64,000 bases of DNA from Prosapia bicincta (taxonomy: Eukaryota > Arthropoda > Insecta > Hemiptera > Cercopidae), in NCBI GenBank assembly GCA_036971475.1, contig JBAIZL010000001.1, positions 155,643,544-155,707,543 on the forward strand, given 5' to 3'. The position numbers and the translations under genes were made by a program. Shown here in pieces: positions 11,059 through 24,606 of the stretch. The notes beneath the pieces are model-generated. The model did no database searches and was not told the DNA's origin. It saw only the letters and a program-made list of their open reading frames with translations. Every line of letters begins with the position of its first letter. Position 1 is the first letter of the stretch.

Positions 11059-12344
11059 TGATACACTGATACACTGCTACACTGATACACTGATACACTG
11101 ATACACTGTTACACTGCTACACTGATACACTGCTACACTGATTGATACACTGCTTTACTGCTACACTAATACACTGCTATACTGATACACTGCTACACTG
11201 ATACACTGCTACACTGATACACTGCTACACTGCTACACTGATACACTGATACACTGCTACACTGATTGATACATTGCTACACTGATACATTGCTACACTG
11301 CTACACTGATACACTGCTACACTGCTACACTGATTGATACATTGCTACACTGATACATTGCTACACTGCTACACTGATACACTGCTACACTGATACACTG
11401 ATACACTGCTATACTGATACACTGATACACTGATACACTGATAAACTGCTAAACTGCTACACTGATACACAGCTATACTGATACACTGATACACTGCTAC
11501 ACTGCTACACTGATTGATACATTGCTACACTGATACACTGCTACACTGATACACTGCTACACTGATTGATACATTGCTACACTGATACATTGCTACACTG
11601 CTACACTGCTACACTGCTACACTGATACACTGATACACTGCTATACTGATACACTGATACACTGATACACTGATAAACTGCTACACTGATACACAGCTAT
11701 ACTGATACACTGATACACTGCTATACTGATACACTGATACACTGATACACTGCTACACTGATACACTGCTATACTGATACACTGATACACTGCTATACTG
11801 ATACACTGATACACTGCTACACTGCTACACTGATACACTGCTACACTGTTACACTGCTACACTGATACACTGCTACACTGATACACTGATACACTGCTAT
11901 ACTGATACACTGCTACACTGATTGATACACTGCTACACTGATACACTGCTATACTGATACACTGCTACACTGATGCACTGCTACACTGATTGATACACTG
12001 CTACACTGCTACACTGATACACTGCTATACTGATACACTGCTACACTGCTATACTGATACACTGATACACTGATTGATACACTGCTACACTGCTATACTG
12101 ATACACTGCTACACTGATACACTGCTACACTGCTACACTGATTGATACACTGCTACACTGCTACACTGATACACTGCTATACTGATACACTGCTACACTG
12201 ATACACTGCTACACTGATACACTGCTACACTGATTGATACACTGCTACACTAATACACTTCTACACTGATACACTGCTACACTGCTACACTGATACACTG
12301 ATACACTGCTACACTGATACACTGCTACACTGATACACTGATAC
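11059..12344. repeat. 8 bp satellite (GATACACT/GCTACACT), about 160 units
   Basis: An octamer array of nearly 1.3 kb in which units are mainly GATACACT and GCTACACT, with GCTATACT, GTTACACT and a 12 bp variant GATTGATACACT. The order of the variants is irregular but partly repeated in blocks. The minus-strand frame 11641-11838 (VYQCISIA repeats) comes only from the 24 bp codon periodicity. Confidence 0.95.
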
Positions 12345-13178
12345 AGAGCGTCCATAAGATAACCTTTCCATGGAAACATTTTAAATAATAAAATTAACCA
12401 ACAAAACAAGTAATTTTAAAAAAATTAAATTAATTCCTTTTTAAATCAACAAAGAAAATTTTATTTTAGTTTGTTTTTATTTTATAATTACAATTAATAT
12501 AGGTATGTATACACATGTCAAAATAAAAATATTAGTGGTAAAATAGAATGCGAATTTTCTAGCTGTTTTCCATTTTCCTTTATATGTGTGGTGTTGAGCC
12601 ATATTTTTGTTTGTTACAATTTATACGCTTTCTTTTTCTCATTGTGTTGTAGTTATTTTTCCCTTTCTTTCGCATTGTCCGTTTTGCACTTCTCTATAGA
12701 AGCTGGAGATACTCACTTAAACGTTTTGGAGCCATCCTAAGACTAATCTTTTAATAGTTTATATAGAAATGTAGATATATCTTGAAACTCGTTTTTGCTA
12801 AGAAGACAAGTTTCTAAAATTTAATTGTAAAGAAACAATAATAAATCAATTAAAACTATAATAACTCAAACTATTTGATGTTTAGTCTGAAAACATGTAA
12901 TAATTAGGTATAATAATAGCATGCTCTCATCTGGTTTTGGCTCTGAATTAAATAAAGTCAAAAGTATGGAACTTCTGCCTTCCCATGGAGCGATAGCCTA
13001 CTATCTCGTTGTTTTAAAAGTTTAATACGAGAAATAACTCATATTATATTTGTACATATCTTATGTTTTATTATTAGGTGTTCATAAGCATTAAACATTT
13101 TGAAAATCTAACTGTTTGTTAAAATTGACATCAAAGTGGGTATTTTAACAAATTATCAAATTTATGCATCTTTAAGAT
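12345..13178. other. No recognisable feature
   Basis: AT-rich non-coding sequence. No gene, repeat or RNA motif seen. Confidence 0.45.

Positions 13179-13259
<81 letters not shown>
13179..13259. repeat. (TA)n microsatellite
   Basis: About 39 TA units. Minus-strand frames across it (IYIYIY) are artefacts. Confidence 0.95.
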
Positions 13260-13261
<2 letters not shown>

Positions 13262-13541
13262 GATGTAGAAAGTCGTAGGGTACACGAAAAGTTATAAATC
13301 CACGAGTTGATGCCCAACACCTCAATATTATGAAAAAAACAAAAATACATTCGTTTTCTGCAACACACGCGCGCGCGCGCAACGCGCATGAACACACGTA
13401 CATTAAAGTTTTCTTATATAAATTACCCAGTGGACAAGTTTGCATTTTATTACACGTTATTGCACTGCAACACACAGGATGAACGCTGTCTCTCACTTAA
13501 CCCATAAAGTGGTTAGCATAGGAACAATCTTTTCTCTGATG

Positions 13542-16468
13542 AAACATATTTCATATTTGCTTACTAAATAGTGATTGCTATATTTTTCACTCTTTTCAGC
13601 TGTCGTAAACGTATTTCATATTTGCTTACTAAATAGTGATTGCTCTATTTTTCACTCTTTTCAGCTGTCGTAAACGTATTTCATATTTGCTTACTAAATA
13701 GTGATTGCTATATTTTTCACTCTTTTCAGCTGTCGTAAACGTATTTCATATTTGCTTACTAAATAGTGATTGCTATATTTTTCACTCTTTTCAGCTGTCG
13801 TAAACGTATTTCATATTTGCTTACTAAATAGTGATTGCTCTATTTTTCACTCTTTTCAGCTGTCGTAAACGTATTTCATATTTGCTTACTAAATAGTGAT
13901 TGCTATATTTTTCACTCTTTTCAGCTGTCGTAAACGTATTTCATATTTGCTTACTAAATAGTGATTGCTCTATTTTTCACTCTTTTCAACTCTGGTAAAC
14001 GTATTTCATATTTGCTTACTAAATAGTGATTGCTCTATTTTTCACTCTTTTCAACTCTGGTAAACGTATTTCATATTTGCTTACTAAATAGTGATTGCTC
14101 TATTTTTCACTCTTTTCAGCTCTGGTAAACGTATTTCATATTTGCTTACTAAATAGTGATTGCTCTATTTTTCACTCTTTTCAACTCTGGTAAACGTATT
14201 TCATATTTGCTTACTAAATAGTGATTGCTCTATTCTTCACTCTTTTCAGTTATGATAAACGTATTTCATATTTGCTTACTAAATAGTGATTGCTCTATTC
14301 TTCACTCTTTTCAACTCTGGTAAACGTATTTCATATTTGCTTACTAAATAGTGATTGCTCTATTTTTCACTCTTTTCAACTCTGGTAAACGTATTTCATA
14401 TTTGCTTACTAAATAGTGATTGCTCTATTCTTCACTCTTTTCAGTTATGGTAAACGTATTTCATATTTGCTTACTAAATAGTGATTGCTCTATTCTTCAC
14501 TCTTTTCAACTCTGGTAAACGTATTTCACATTTGCTTACTAAATAGTGATTGCTCTATTTTTCACTCTTTTCAACTCTGGTAAACGTATTTCATATTTGC
14601 TTACTAAATAGTGATTGCTCTATTTATTTTCAGCTCTGGTAAACGTATTTCATATTTGCTTACTAAATAGTGATTGCTCTATTTTTCATCACTCTTTTCA
14701 GTTCTGGTAAACATATTTCATATTTGCTTACTAAATAGTGATTGCTCTATTTTTCATCACTCTTTTCAGTTCTGGTAAACATATTTCATATTTGCTTACT
14801 AAATAGTGATTGCTCTATTTTTCATCACTCTTTTCAGTTCTGGTAAACATATTTCATATTTGCTTACTAAATAGTGATTGCTCTATTTTTCCCTCTTTTC
14901 AGCTCTAGTAAACATATTTCATATTTGCTTACTAAATAACGACTGCTCTATTTTTCACTCTTCAGCTCTGGTAAACGTATTTCATATTTGCTTACTAAAT
15001 AGTGATTGCTCTATTTTTCACTCTTTTCAGCTCTGGTAAACATATTTCATATTTGCTTACTAAATAGTGATTGCTCTATTTTTCATCACTCTTTTCAGTT
15101 CTGGTAAACATATTTCATATTTGCTTACTAAATAGTGATTGCTCTATTTTTCATCACTCTTTTCAGTTCTGGTAAACATATTTCATATTTGCTTACTAAA
15201 TAGTGATTGCTCTATTTTTCATCACTCTTTTCAGTTCTGGTAAACATATTTCATATTTGCTTACTAAATAGTGATTGCTCTATTTTTCATCACTCTTTTC
15301 AGTTCTGGTAAACGTATTTCATATTTGCTTACTAAATAGTGATTGCTCTATTTTTCATCACTCTTTTCAGTTCTGGTAAACATATTTCATATTTGCTTAC
15401 TAAATAGTGATTGCTCTATTTTTCATCACTCTTTTCAGTTCTGGTAAACATATTTCATATTTGCTTACTAAATAGTGATTGCTCTATTTTTCCCTCTTTT
15501 CAGCTCTAGTAAACATATTTCATATTTGCTTACTAAATAACGACTGCTCTATTTTTCACTCTTCAGCTCTGGTAAACGTATTTCATATTTGCTTACTAAA
15601 TAGTGATTGCTCTATTTTTCACTCTTTTCAGCTCTGGTAAACGTATTTTATATTTGCTTACTAAATAGTGATTGCTCTATTCTTCACTCTTTTCAGTTAT
15701 GGTAAATGTATTTCATATTTGCTTACTAAATAGTGATTGCTCTATTTTTCACTTTTTTCAGCTCTGGTAAACGTATTTCATATTTGCTTACTAAATAGTG
15801 ATTGCTCTATTTTTCACTCTTTTCAGCTCTGGTAAACGTATTTCATATTTGCTTACTAAATAGTGATTGCACTATTCTTCACTTTTTTCAGCTCTGGTAA
15901 ACGTATTTCATATTTGCTTACTAAATAGTGATTGCTCTATTTTTCACTCTTTTCAACTCTGGTAAACGTATTTCATATTTGCTTACTAAATAGTGATTGC
16001 TCTATTTTTCACTCTTTTCAGCTCTGGTAAACGTATTTCATATTTGCTTACTAAATAGTGATTGCTCTATTTTTCACTCTTTTCAACTCTGGTAAACGTA
16101 TTTCATATTTGCTTACTAAATAGTGATTGCTCTATTTTTCATCACTCTTTTCAGCTCTGGTAAACATATTTCATATTTGCTTACTAAATAGTGATTGCTC
16201 TATTTTTCCCTCTTTTCAGCTCTAGTAAACGTATTTCATATTTGCTTACTAAATAGTGATTGCTCTATTTTTCACTCTTTTCAACTCTGGTAAACGTATT
16301 TCATATTTGCTTACTAAATAGTGATTGCTCTATTTTTCACTCTTTTCAGCTCTGGTAAACGTATTTCATATTTGCTTACTAAATAGTGATTGCTCTATTT
16401 TTCACTCTTTTCAACTCTGGTAAACGTATTTCATATTTGCTTACTAAATAGTGATTGTTCTATTTTTT
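13542..16468. repeat. 65 bp minisatellite, about 45 copies, with splice-signal-like units
   Basis: The unit reads CGTATTTCATATTTGC, TTACTAAATAGTGATTGCTC, TATTTTTCACTCTTTTCAG, then CTCTGGTAAA. Early copies have CTGTCGTAAA, middle copies have ATC inserted (68 bp), and some have CAACTCTGG. Two blocks near 14.9 kb and 15.5 kb share the same rare variant (AATAACGACTGCTC), showing duplication of multi-unit blocks. Each unit holds a branch-point-like TTACTAA, a pyrimidine tract ending in CAG, and a GTAAAC donor-like word five bases later. Not coding. Confidence 0.95.
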
Positions 16469-17345
16469 CTTGTACACGTAAATTATTTCCTCCTCAGACT
16501 GTGGCTGGATATTAAAATAAACCCATACTTTACGTCCGGTCACTATTTTGTTTTGAATTTAAATTTCAAGGTCATTACTTTGGGCGGGAAACATGAGCTA
16601 TTGTTGTATTGTGCGTTGTTTAATGTATTAGTTTGAAAAATATTTGTATACAATAGTGAGTGGGAATGTACAAGACGGCTGTCACAATTGGCTAGTGTAA
16701 TGAGGCTAGGCATTTAAGTCGTGTAGGATGTAAGACGCAACTTTGTATGCAGGCGGGTTTTTTTATCGTAGATGTACAGCAGTAAAAATCAGTGATGGTC
16801 TTGAGTTTATTACAATGCCTTATGCAAATCCATGGACCATGTTAATTAATTAGTAAAACATTGTCTCTTTTTGTTTTAAAATTATTATCTTTACAAAATC
16901 GCAAAATTGCAATTAATTGGAAATTAACATCTAGAATTTTCAGTCATTAAATATGAAACGTATGATTTTATTGCTTGTTCATGATATGACGTAAAAACGT
17001 ATGCTTGCTAAAACGTAAATGACATGGATCTATTCCCCCAAAATAGAAAGAATTTATGATCCCCTTTATTTACTCTTTTCCTTACAAAACGTCTTTCTAA
17101 ATTTGCCAAAGAATAATTATTAAAAAGTTTTACATAGTTAAATATTTTTTTGAATGAAACTCATTCTCTTCACTCCGGCCTGAACCTCTCATAATTCTTC
17201 TGTAAAAAGAAGGCTTAGTTGGTTATAAATCGAACGTTCGATTAAAGTTGCTATAGCAAATGGCATCGGTCTTGCACCCTATAACTAATACATGGTTTTT
17301 GTGAAAGAAAACGTGCTGTTATAACAATTATGTCCCAACTATTAT
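16469..17345. other. No recognisable feature
   Basis: The frame 16451-16636 begins in the array and has no motif. Nothing else seen. Confidence 0.45.
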
Positions 17346-18040
17346 TATATTTCTGATGGAAATGGAAATTTGACAGGGTTCCAAGGGTAGTTTTAACATT
17401 CATTTTCAACTGTTATTCTAATACTGATGAATACTATATTGACAGAGGCCCAAGTATAGTTATAACAATGATTTTCTTACCGTTGGTTTATGATGAAAAT
17501 GTTAATTTGTCGTTATAACAATAATGTTGTAACTGTTATTTCATTATTGATGAAAATGTTAATTTGTCGTTATAACAATAATGTTGTAACTGTTATTTCA
17601 TTATTGATGAAAATGTTAATTTGTCGTTATAACAATAATGTTGTAACTGTTATTTCATTATTGATGAAAATGTTAATTTGTCGTTATAACAATAATGTTG
17701 TAACTGTTATTTCATTATTGATGAAAATGTTAATTTGTCGTTATAACAATAATGTTGTAACTGTTATTTCATTATTGATGAAAATGTTAATTTGTCGTTA
17801 TAACAATAATGTTGTAACTGTTATTTCATTATTGATGAAAATGTTAATTTGTCGTTATAACAATAATGTTGTAACTGTTATTTCATTATTGATGAAAATG
17901 TTAATTTGTCGTTATAACAATAATGTTGTAACTGTTATTTCATTATTGATGAAAATGTTAATTTGACGGGGTTCCAAATATAGTTATAACAATGACTGTA
18001 ACTGTTTCAAGTGAAGTTTCAACTATAATTTGACAGGGAC
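17346..18040. repeat. 57 bp minisatellite: eight identical units in a decayed array
   Basis: The core 17489-17967 has eight copies of a unit containing ATGAAAATGTTAATTTGTCG and TAACAATAATGTTGTAACTG that look identical. Diverged units lie upstream (ACAGGGTTCCAAGGGTAG) and downstream (ACGGGGTTCCAAATATAG), so the array is older than its core. Because 57 is divisible by three, a 158-codon plus-strand frame (19-residue repeat MKMLICRYNNNVVTVISLL) stays open. I do not regard it as a gene. Confidence 0.95.
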
Positions 18041-18789
18041 AAGGTTAAATGTGCAAAAGTGTGAACTTTTCACAAACAAAATGTATTTCGTGTAAAATGT
18101 AATTTTATGTAAAAGTGTATTCTATAAAAAATGTTTTTCAACAAGTTTTGTATATTCAACACGATTTGTTATAGATTTGAATGCTTTAAACATTAAAAAA
18201 ATAATTTTTTAAAACGTTAATACAAAATTAACCAGAAACTGGGACTTTTTCAATACAAAGAGAACCTCTCTTAACAAAGACAAGCGGAATTTTATAATCG
18301 ACAACGTTCTATAAAACAAACAAGCCGGGCTGTGTTACTGTATTACTTTATGTCTAGATACAAACCATCCCGATAGGACAGGATTCGTTAGACAGCTTTA
18401 ACATCACATACGTTGTTGCATGATCGAGGAAAATAGTAGCTATTTGTAATTTACGTATACTGTTATGTAATATATCACCGTGTTCTGCTTTATAAAAAGA
18501 TATAAGTTTTAAAAATGAGATTTTTTATTAATACATGTTTAAACCCCTACTTTTGGTGTTAAAATCATTTTGATGATTTTGATGTTACTTCACTATCATT
18601 TGTATATCGAGTAAAATATATTTTGAAGTTAGTTTATCTAAATTCAGAAAACATTGAGACTGATTTAGTGTTTCTTCAGAGTTGTGTGAACTTTTAAATG
18701 GATATTTTAGGTTTTCTACGGAGAAATAACTTCGGGTTGTCGTCGCGCTCATGAGCAACCTAAAGGCCCTCTCCACATTTTAGCTCTAA
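18041..18789. other. No recognisable feature
   Basis: AT-rich. The minus-strand frame 18585-18776 shows no motif. Confidence 0.45.
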
Positions 18790-19060
18790 TGAGGTCTTAT
18801 GACATATGATTTCATATAACAGCTGATTTTGTGTTATAGGTTATGTTGTACACCAGCTGTTTTAACGCATAGGTCATGTTTCTTTATTTACTGTACATTA
18901 TGAAGTTATAATATTATTAATTATTTTTTAACAATTAATAAATAAATGAATTTGTGTATATTTCGATAAATCTTACTATAATTAATTCATAAAAATAATA
19001 AGTTACATATTTTTATTCAAATTTTTAAAATTACAACTTTCTTAAGCGCGTCTGACACAT
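18790..19060. repeat. Dispersed repeat family C, copy 2
   Basis: Carries GACATATGATTTCATATAAC, AGCTGATTTTGTGTTATAGG and GCATAGGTCATGTTTCTTTA, followed by TTTCGATAAATCTTACTATA, AATAATAAGTTACAT and AGCGCGTCTGACAC. The same order, with changes, is present in copy 3 at 44328-44620. Confidence 0.75.
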
Positions 19061-19752
19061 TTTAAGAATCGTTCAGTTACGTTCGTTATTTACAATTTTT
19101 ATCATTCAGTAAATTGGGAAACGTCAAATAAAAGTTTTCTATTAACTACATTATTTTATTATTAATTAAAATGTCTGCTTTTTTACAAATTTTGCCTTTC
19201 TTATTAATATTTTGCTTTCCCATTTTACTGCAGCAATATATCTGTTCTGTTCAATATTTGCATTTTATTGCTATTCCGAATGAATCAGTAGGGCAACCGT
19301 TATGACAACGACAATAAATAAGGTGTATCCGTCCGTCTGTCAAGGCCTTTCTGTCATCGACTCCATGACTGATAGACTGGAACAGAAACTGCTCATCTGT
19401 GACGCAATCTTTCATTCTACTTTCGGTGTATTTACTTTCTTACAATGACCATAACTGAACTGTTGACAAAAAACCGGTTTTTTTGCTGTAACGTTAACTT
19501 GTAGCCGTTTGATAATTATCCTATAAATCTCTTCCGGAATCGCTAAGAGCTACCGGTTTATGTAAATAGTGGCCAGAAGCGATAATTTGTATCACTTAAA
19601 CTTGACTGCAATGCAGTTTTGAAGAAAGCATCGAAATACATCTCGAACACTTCGTATATTTTCCGGCGTAAAAAACAACACCGTCTATGCTACGGTTGCG
19701 AAGTTTACGTAACGAGACTGGTAAAGGTTTTCGTTTATCATGTAAGCTACCA
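19061..19752. other. No recognisable feature
   Basis: No supported gene. The minus-strand frame 19596-19787 overlaps the 109 bp repeat and has no recognisable domain. Confidence 0.4.
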
Positions 19753-20081
19753 CAGCGAGAAGTGGTCGTCACCTCAATTATTTCCATAATCGGTAGATAG
19801 GTATACTTAGGGTAGATGCCAACGTGAACCCTTGGGTTATACCTTCCTCATATCTCTACTACAGCGAGAAGTGGTCGTCACTTCAATTATTTCCATAATC
19901 GGTAGATAGGTATACTTAGGGTAGATGCCAACGTGAACCCTTGGGTTATACCTTCCTCATATCTCTACTACAGCGAGAAGTGGTCGTCACTTCAATTATT
20001 TCCATAATGGGTAGATAGGTATACTTAGGGTAGATGCCAACGCGAACCCTAGGGTTATACCTTCCTCATATCTCTACTACA
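19753..20081. repeat. 109 bp tandem repeat, three copies
   Basis: Each unit starts CAGCGAGAAGTGGTCGTCAC and ends CCTCATATCTCTACTA. Starts are at about 19753, 19862 and 19971. Copies differ by a handful of bases. Non-coding. Confidence 0.95.
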
Positions 20082-21590
20082 AAGAATTGAATTTTGTCAT
20101 TCGTGTAACTAGAAAAAAAAATTAAGTCACGCACATTCCCAGGAGGGGATCTGCGACTCTGAAAGGAGTCTAAAGGTAAAAATTGTTTAAAAAAAAGCAA
20201 AACTTCTGCTTCCAAAAATACAAAGAAAAATGAAAATTTTGCATTATTTAACCGACATTACTAATAATGATATAAAGTGTTGAAATTACCTGAGGTACGG
20301 TGAGATTAACGGTAACATATCATTTCCAAGATGGAACGTCACTACTGAAATATAAGCAAAATAAAATAATTATTGGATCCGATTTATTGTGGTAATCGTG
20401 TATAAATAATCTATATAGAGTAAGTAAATCATTCCTATATGAAAGAAGTTTATTTAATTATTAGATACGTGTGCTAGTTCTATAGACTAAACTAAAAATA
20501 TTAAAAGGTGTCTAATTACGAAAAAAGAAACAAGAAATGTGCTATATTTTTACGGTATTTACTAACGTAGTAAACAGACAAAATGAAAAGGAAGCAATTT
20601 TTAATTGTTGTCAAAATTAGCAGCAATGATCTGTTTAAATTATGAAATTTTAACAGTATTTGTTTTATAAAATATACTTTTTAAACAAATTAAAACTCCG
20701 AAATATTTTTTAATACATATTAAGGTTTTTATGATGATATAATTTCCAGACTAACTTCTTGTTAAAATGTTGAAAGGACAAAGTTACTATCGGTTGTTTA
20801 AGCCGGTTTTTAATATCTTGGCCAGTGCGTGCGGTGTAATGGTGGAAGAATGTTTTGGTGCACAAGAATAGCGTATGTGACCCACAATGCACCTCCTACT
20901 GGCCTATTCATCTGTAACATGTGTTGGCGAAATGCTCGTCTTCCTGTGTAACTTATCGCCATTGTCAGTGGTCAGCCTAAGTGAATAAAAACATCCTGCG
21001 TGGGACGTGCGAGGAGGCCGTCTAAAGGTGAAGACTAGGCTAGAACAACGATAAAGATTTAAGCCTGTTTTATTTTTTGGTCAAAAACGGTTACTTTTCA
21101 TTTATCTCCTAATCTCATTTTCATATAACAGTAACAGCGTCTGTCCACTAGTTTATTTTATTTAGGACTTACAAGGTGTATAAATTTCATCGATTTTCAT
21201 CGATCAAAATCATCGATTTTGGATTGATTTGCTGAAAGACTTTCCTTACTGTCAAGGGCGTTATACAATATAATCGATATCAAATGTCAGTTAACACGTT
21301 ATATTAAAGTTTGTTACTACGCACAGAATAATATTTATACAAAGTTATAATAATAATAATAATAAATTGAAGCTAATGTTTTGTATGTAACAATAAATAA
21401 TCAGAGCTCTGATGAGCAGTACAAGGCAATAATTAAATAACTAGTTAATATTTAAGTCGATGTTTTACCATTTACTGCAACTTGCGTCCATTATTGAACC
21501 TACAATCTTTTACTATTGAACTATTATTAATATTTTTTTTTTGTAATTTTAATAGGTTTTAAAACGGTGATATCACATCTTTGACTGATT
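20082..21590. other. No recognisable feature
   Basis: AT-rich with a short (AAT)n near 21345-21365 and a small ATCGAT-rich patch near 21190-21230. The frame 20710-20892 (-) has no motif. Confidence 0.45.
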
Positions 21591-21599
21591 AGAATTTTT

Positions 21600-22430
21600 C
21601 ATTTTGAGTATGCAGGCCAACGCTGTTTTACTTTTCTTCTTGCGGTAAGATTCCATTTTTGAGTGGGTAGCATTTTCTCATCTTGAATTTAGACGCAGTT
21701 TTACTTTCCTATTTACGGTGAGATCACATTTGTAAGTGGGTAGCATTTTTGCATCTTGAATTTAGACGCAGTTTTACCTTCCTTCTTACGGTAAGATCAC
21801 ATTTCTGAGTGGGTAGCATTGTTCATCTTGAATTTAGACGCAGTTTTACCTTCCTTCTTACGGTAAGATCACATTTCTGAGTGGGTAGCATTTTTCATCT
21901 TGAATTTAGACGCAGTTTTACCTTCCTTCTTACGGTTAAGATCATAATTTGTTTGAGTGGGTAGCATATTTTCATCTTGAATTTAGACGCAGTTTTACTT
22001 TCCTATTTACGGTGAGATCACATTTCTGAATGGGTAGCATTGTTCATCTTGAATTTAGACGCAGTTTTACCTTCCTTCTTACGGTAAGATCATAATTTGT
22101 TTGAGTGGGTAGCATTTTTTCATCTTGAATTTAGACGCAGTTTTGCATTTTTCATTTTTAATATGTTCATAGTTTTATATGCTTACAGTGAGATCACATT
22201 TCTGAGTGAGTAGCATTTTTCATCTTCAATTGAGACGCAGTTTTACCTTCCTTCTTACGGTTACGATCATAATTTGTTTGAGTGGGTAGCATATTTTCAT
22301 CTTGAATTTAGACGCAGTTTTACTTTCCTTCTTATGGTAAGATCACATTTTTTTGAGTGGGTAGAATTTGTCATTTTGAATATGCTCTTAGTTTTATATT
22401 CTTACGGTTTGATCTAGTTTTTGAGTGATT
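21600..22430. repeat. Diverged tandem repeat, about 72-77 bp, roughly eleven copies
   Basis: Units contain GAGTGGGTAGCATTTT, CATCTTGAATTTAGACGCAG, TTTTACCTTCCTTCTTACGG and TAAGATCACATTTCTGA. Spacing between GACGCAG words is about 72 to 77 bp. Copies are considerably diverged, so this array is older than the 113 bp and 218 bp arrays. Confidence 0.9.
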
Positions 22431-24460
22431 TAATTTCATAATCAGTACAAACAACAACAATAAACCAAAACAGAAATCATTCATTCAACTGTGAGATGCG
22501 GACTGAGCATGCAAAGATAATAAACTTGAGCTAAAAATAGTCCCCAGTAGAACGCCCGCGCCTCGGCGGCCTGCATTATTTAGCGCTCAGATGGAATTCC
22601 TGAAAATGTAGACAATCTCTTACAGAGATGCCCGGTCGTCTCTGAGATATTCCCATGATTTACGTTTACGACTTAGCAGATTGAATAGAGATAAGATTTT
22701 AGGATAAGCTTTCCTATTTCAGTTTTATATCAAAATTATAAATATTTCATTTTATATTACAACCTTAACTTATGAGTATTTTCCAAAATTCTGGTGACAC
22801 CTCGGTAGAGAGTGTACCCTATACTGCTCATGTGATCCAATAACCTCCCCTATATAGTCTTCCAAGGGTTTTCATGTCCTTACCTTGATCCTACATACAT
22901 TCACAATCCTTCCCCATCGTCCGTAAGCAGTAATATGTCCATTGTTACGGTGGCTGTGGTTATTTTAAAATAAACTCCAAAAATCTCTGCCTTTGTTCAT
23001 AACTTTCTTAGTTTTCCCAACTTGTACAGTCTATTTTTTTGTCTCATCACTTGATTTAAAACATTGCCTAGGTGTTTAGGTTGAAATGTTATTTCGTATT
23101 TGTTTACCAAATATTTAACTATGTATTTGCAGTATCTAAGATTATATATTGTTCGTATATTTATAACTTACTTGTTAATGATATTTCTAAGATAGTAAGT
23201 ATAAGAAGTAATATACAGAAGGGGTTTTGAGGGGGGGAGGTAACATTGAACTTGGATTTTAAACGGATTTTGGAGAACCACTTATACTCGTCTCGCGGAG
23301 TACATTTTAGGTTTTTAGCTACGTTTTTACATATATTTAATTATGTTCAAATTTTAAAACATGTCAAAATTTAAAGAAAGGCCTGAATACATCCCGGGTT
23401 TGAGAAAACGTAGCTGGTTCTGGGATCTGCTTCAACAGATTACTTTGTTTTTATTGAAAACGGGGTTTCTTGTTTATTTAAACTGGTAGGAGATAGCTGG
23501 CACAAAGGTTTTTGATAGTAGTTGGGTTAGCTGTTAGATAATCAATTTCTTAAAATTAGGACAAAAAATATTTGAAAAAATCAGCAAAATCATTCTTTAT
23601 TGTCAACATTTTTGTGTGACGTATTAAATAAAAATTATACTAAAACTTAAACTTACCCGAAGGAAACCATTGACATACACTATTGAATACAAATTAATAA
23701 TGTGGAATTAAACTTTTGAGAAATATATTAGTCTACATGTATAATTAAATACAAACTAACACTAACAAATAATAGGGGTTTTTCTCGTAAGTGTTTTAAA
23801 CATCGACAATAATTAAATTTTTAACTATACTTATTTTTAGCAGTTGTATTTATACAAAATGTGTGTAGTTTTTTCCCTCTAATGATGTATGCGCATTTAA
23901 AATGATGCATTATTGATTGTGAGTGAATGGTCGTTAATTAATTATTATTGGAGTAAGTTCTGTTAATGTGAGACCCCATTTTGTTTCGGATAAATAAATT
24001 GAGAAGAGGAAAAAAATAAGTTTAAATTATTTCAAAATTTGTTTTACTTTAAATAACTATAAATCATAAATGTAAAAGTCAAAATAGTGAACTCAAAATC
24101 TCTCGAAATCTATCTACTCAAAATCGGCTGAATAAATTTAACATTAATTTTACTCAGATAATCAATTCAATTTTTATTTCTCATAATGTGTTCAAAAAAT
24201 GAAAATAATTCGTGGTTTGTTTGTGTTCTTAAAATCTCTTATAGATAGGTATGGGTGCATGGATTAGCCGGGCCAGCTTGTGTTTTAGGTTATTTCTGCG
24301 TTGCTTACAAATTCCCCTTTACGACTACTTTCATCACGGACAGCGCTTTGGCTAGACTACACCCCCCCCCCCTCAATATAAGTAGTTCATCTATCAACAC
24401 TGACCTCGTTAGTCGAACAGCGAGAAAATAATTTCACAGAGAATTGGAAAGAAACCGTGC
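22431..24460. other. No recognisable feature
   Basis: About 2 kb of AT-rich sequence with a poly-C run near 24361. No gene or repeat recognised. Confidence 0.45.
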
Positions 24461-24606
24461 TAAAGTTCCATTAGGTAGTGTACGGAGATTGTAAGGCAGG
24501 AAGTAGAGTAAAGAGAAAGAAACTGTTGGTGAGTAAAGTTCCATTAGGTAGTGTACGGAGATTGTAAGGCAGGAAGTAGAGTAAAGAGAAAGAAACTGTT
24601 GGTGAG
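24461..24606. repeat. 73 bp tandem duplication
   Basis: TAAAGTTCCATTAGGTAGTG to AACTGTTGGTGAG occurs twice without visible change, starting at 24461 and 24534. A donor-like GGTGAGTA sits at the end of each copy. Confidence 0.95.

Noticed and set aside
13131..13496. Minus-strand frames rich in Ile-Tyr
   Set aside because: They read through the (TA)n microsatellite.
17490..17966. 158-codon frame with a 19-residue repeat
   Set aside because: The 57 bp unit is a multiple of three and the copies look identical, so the open frame is automatic.
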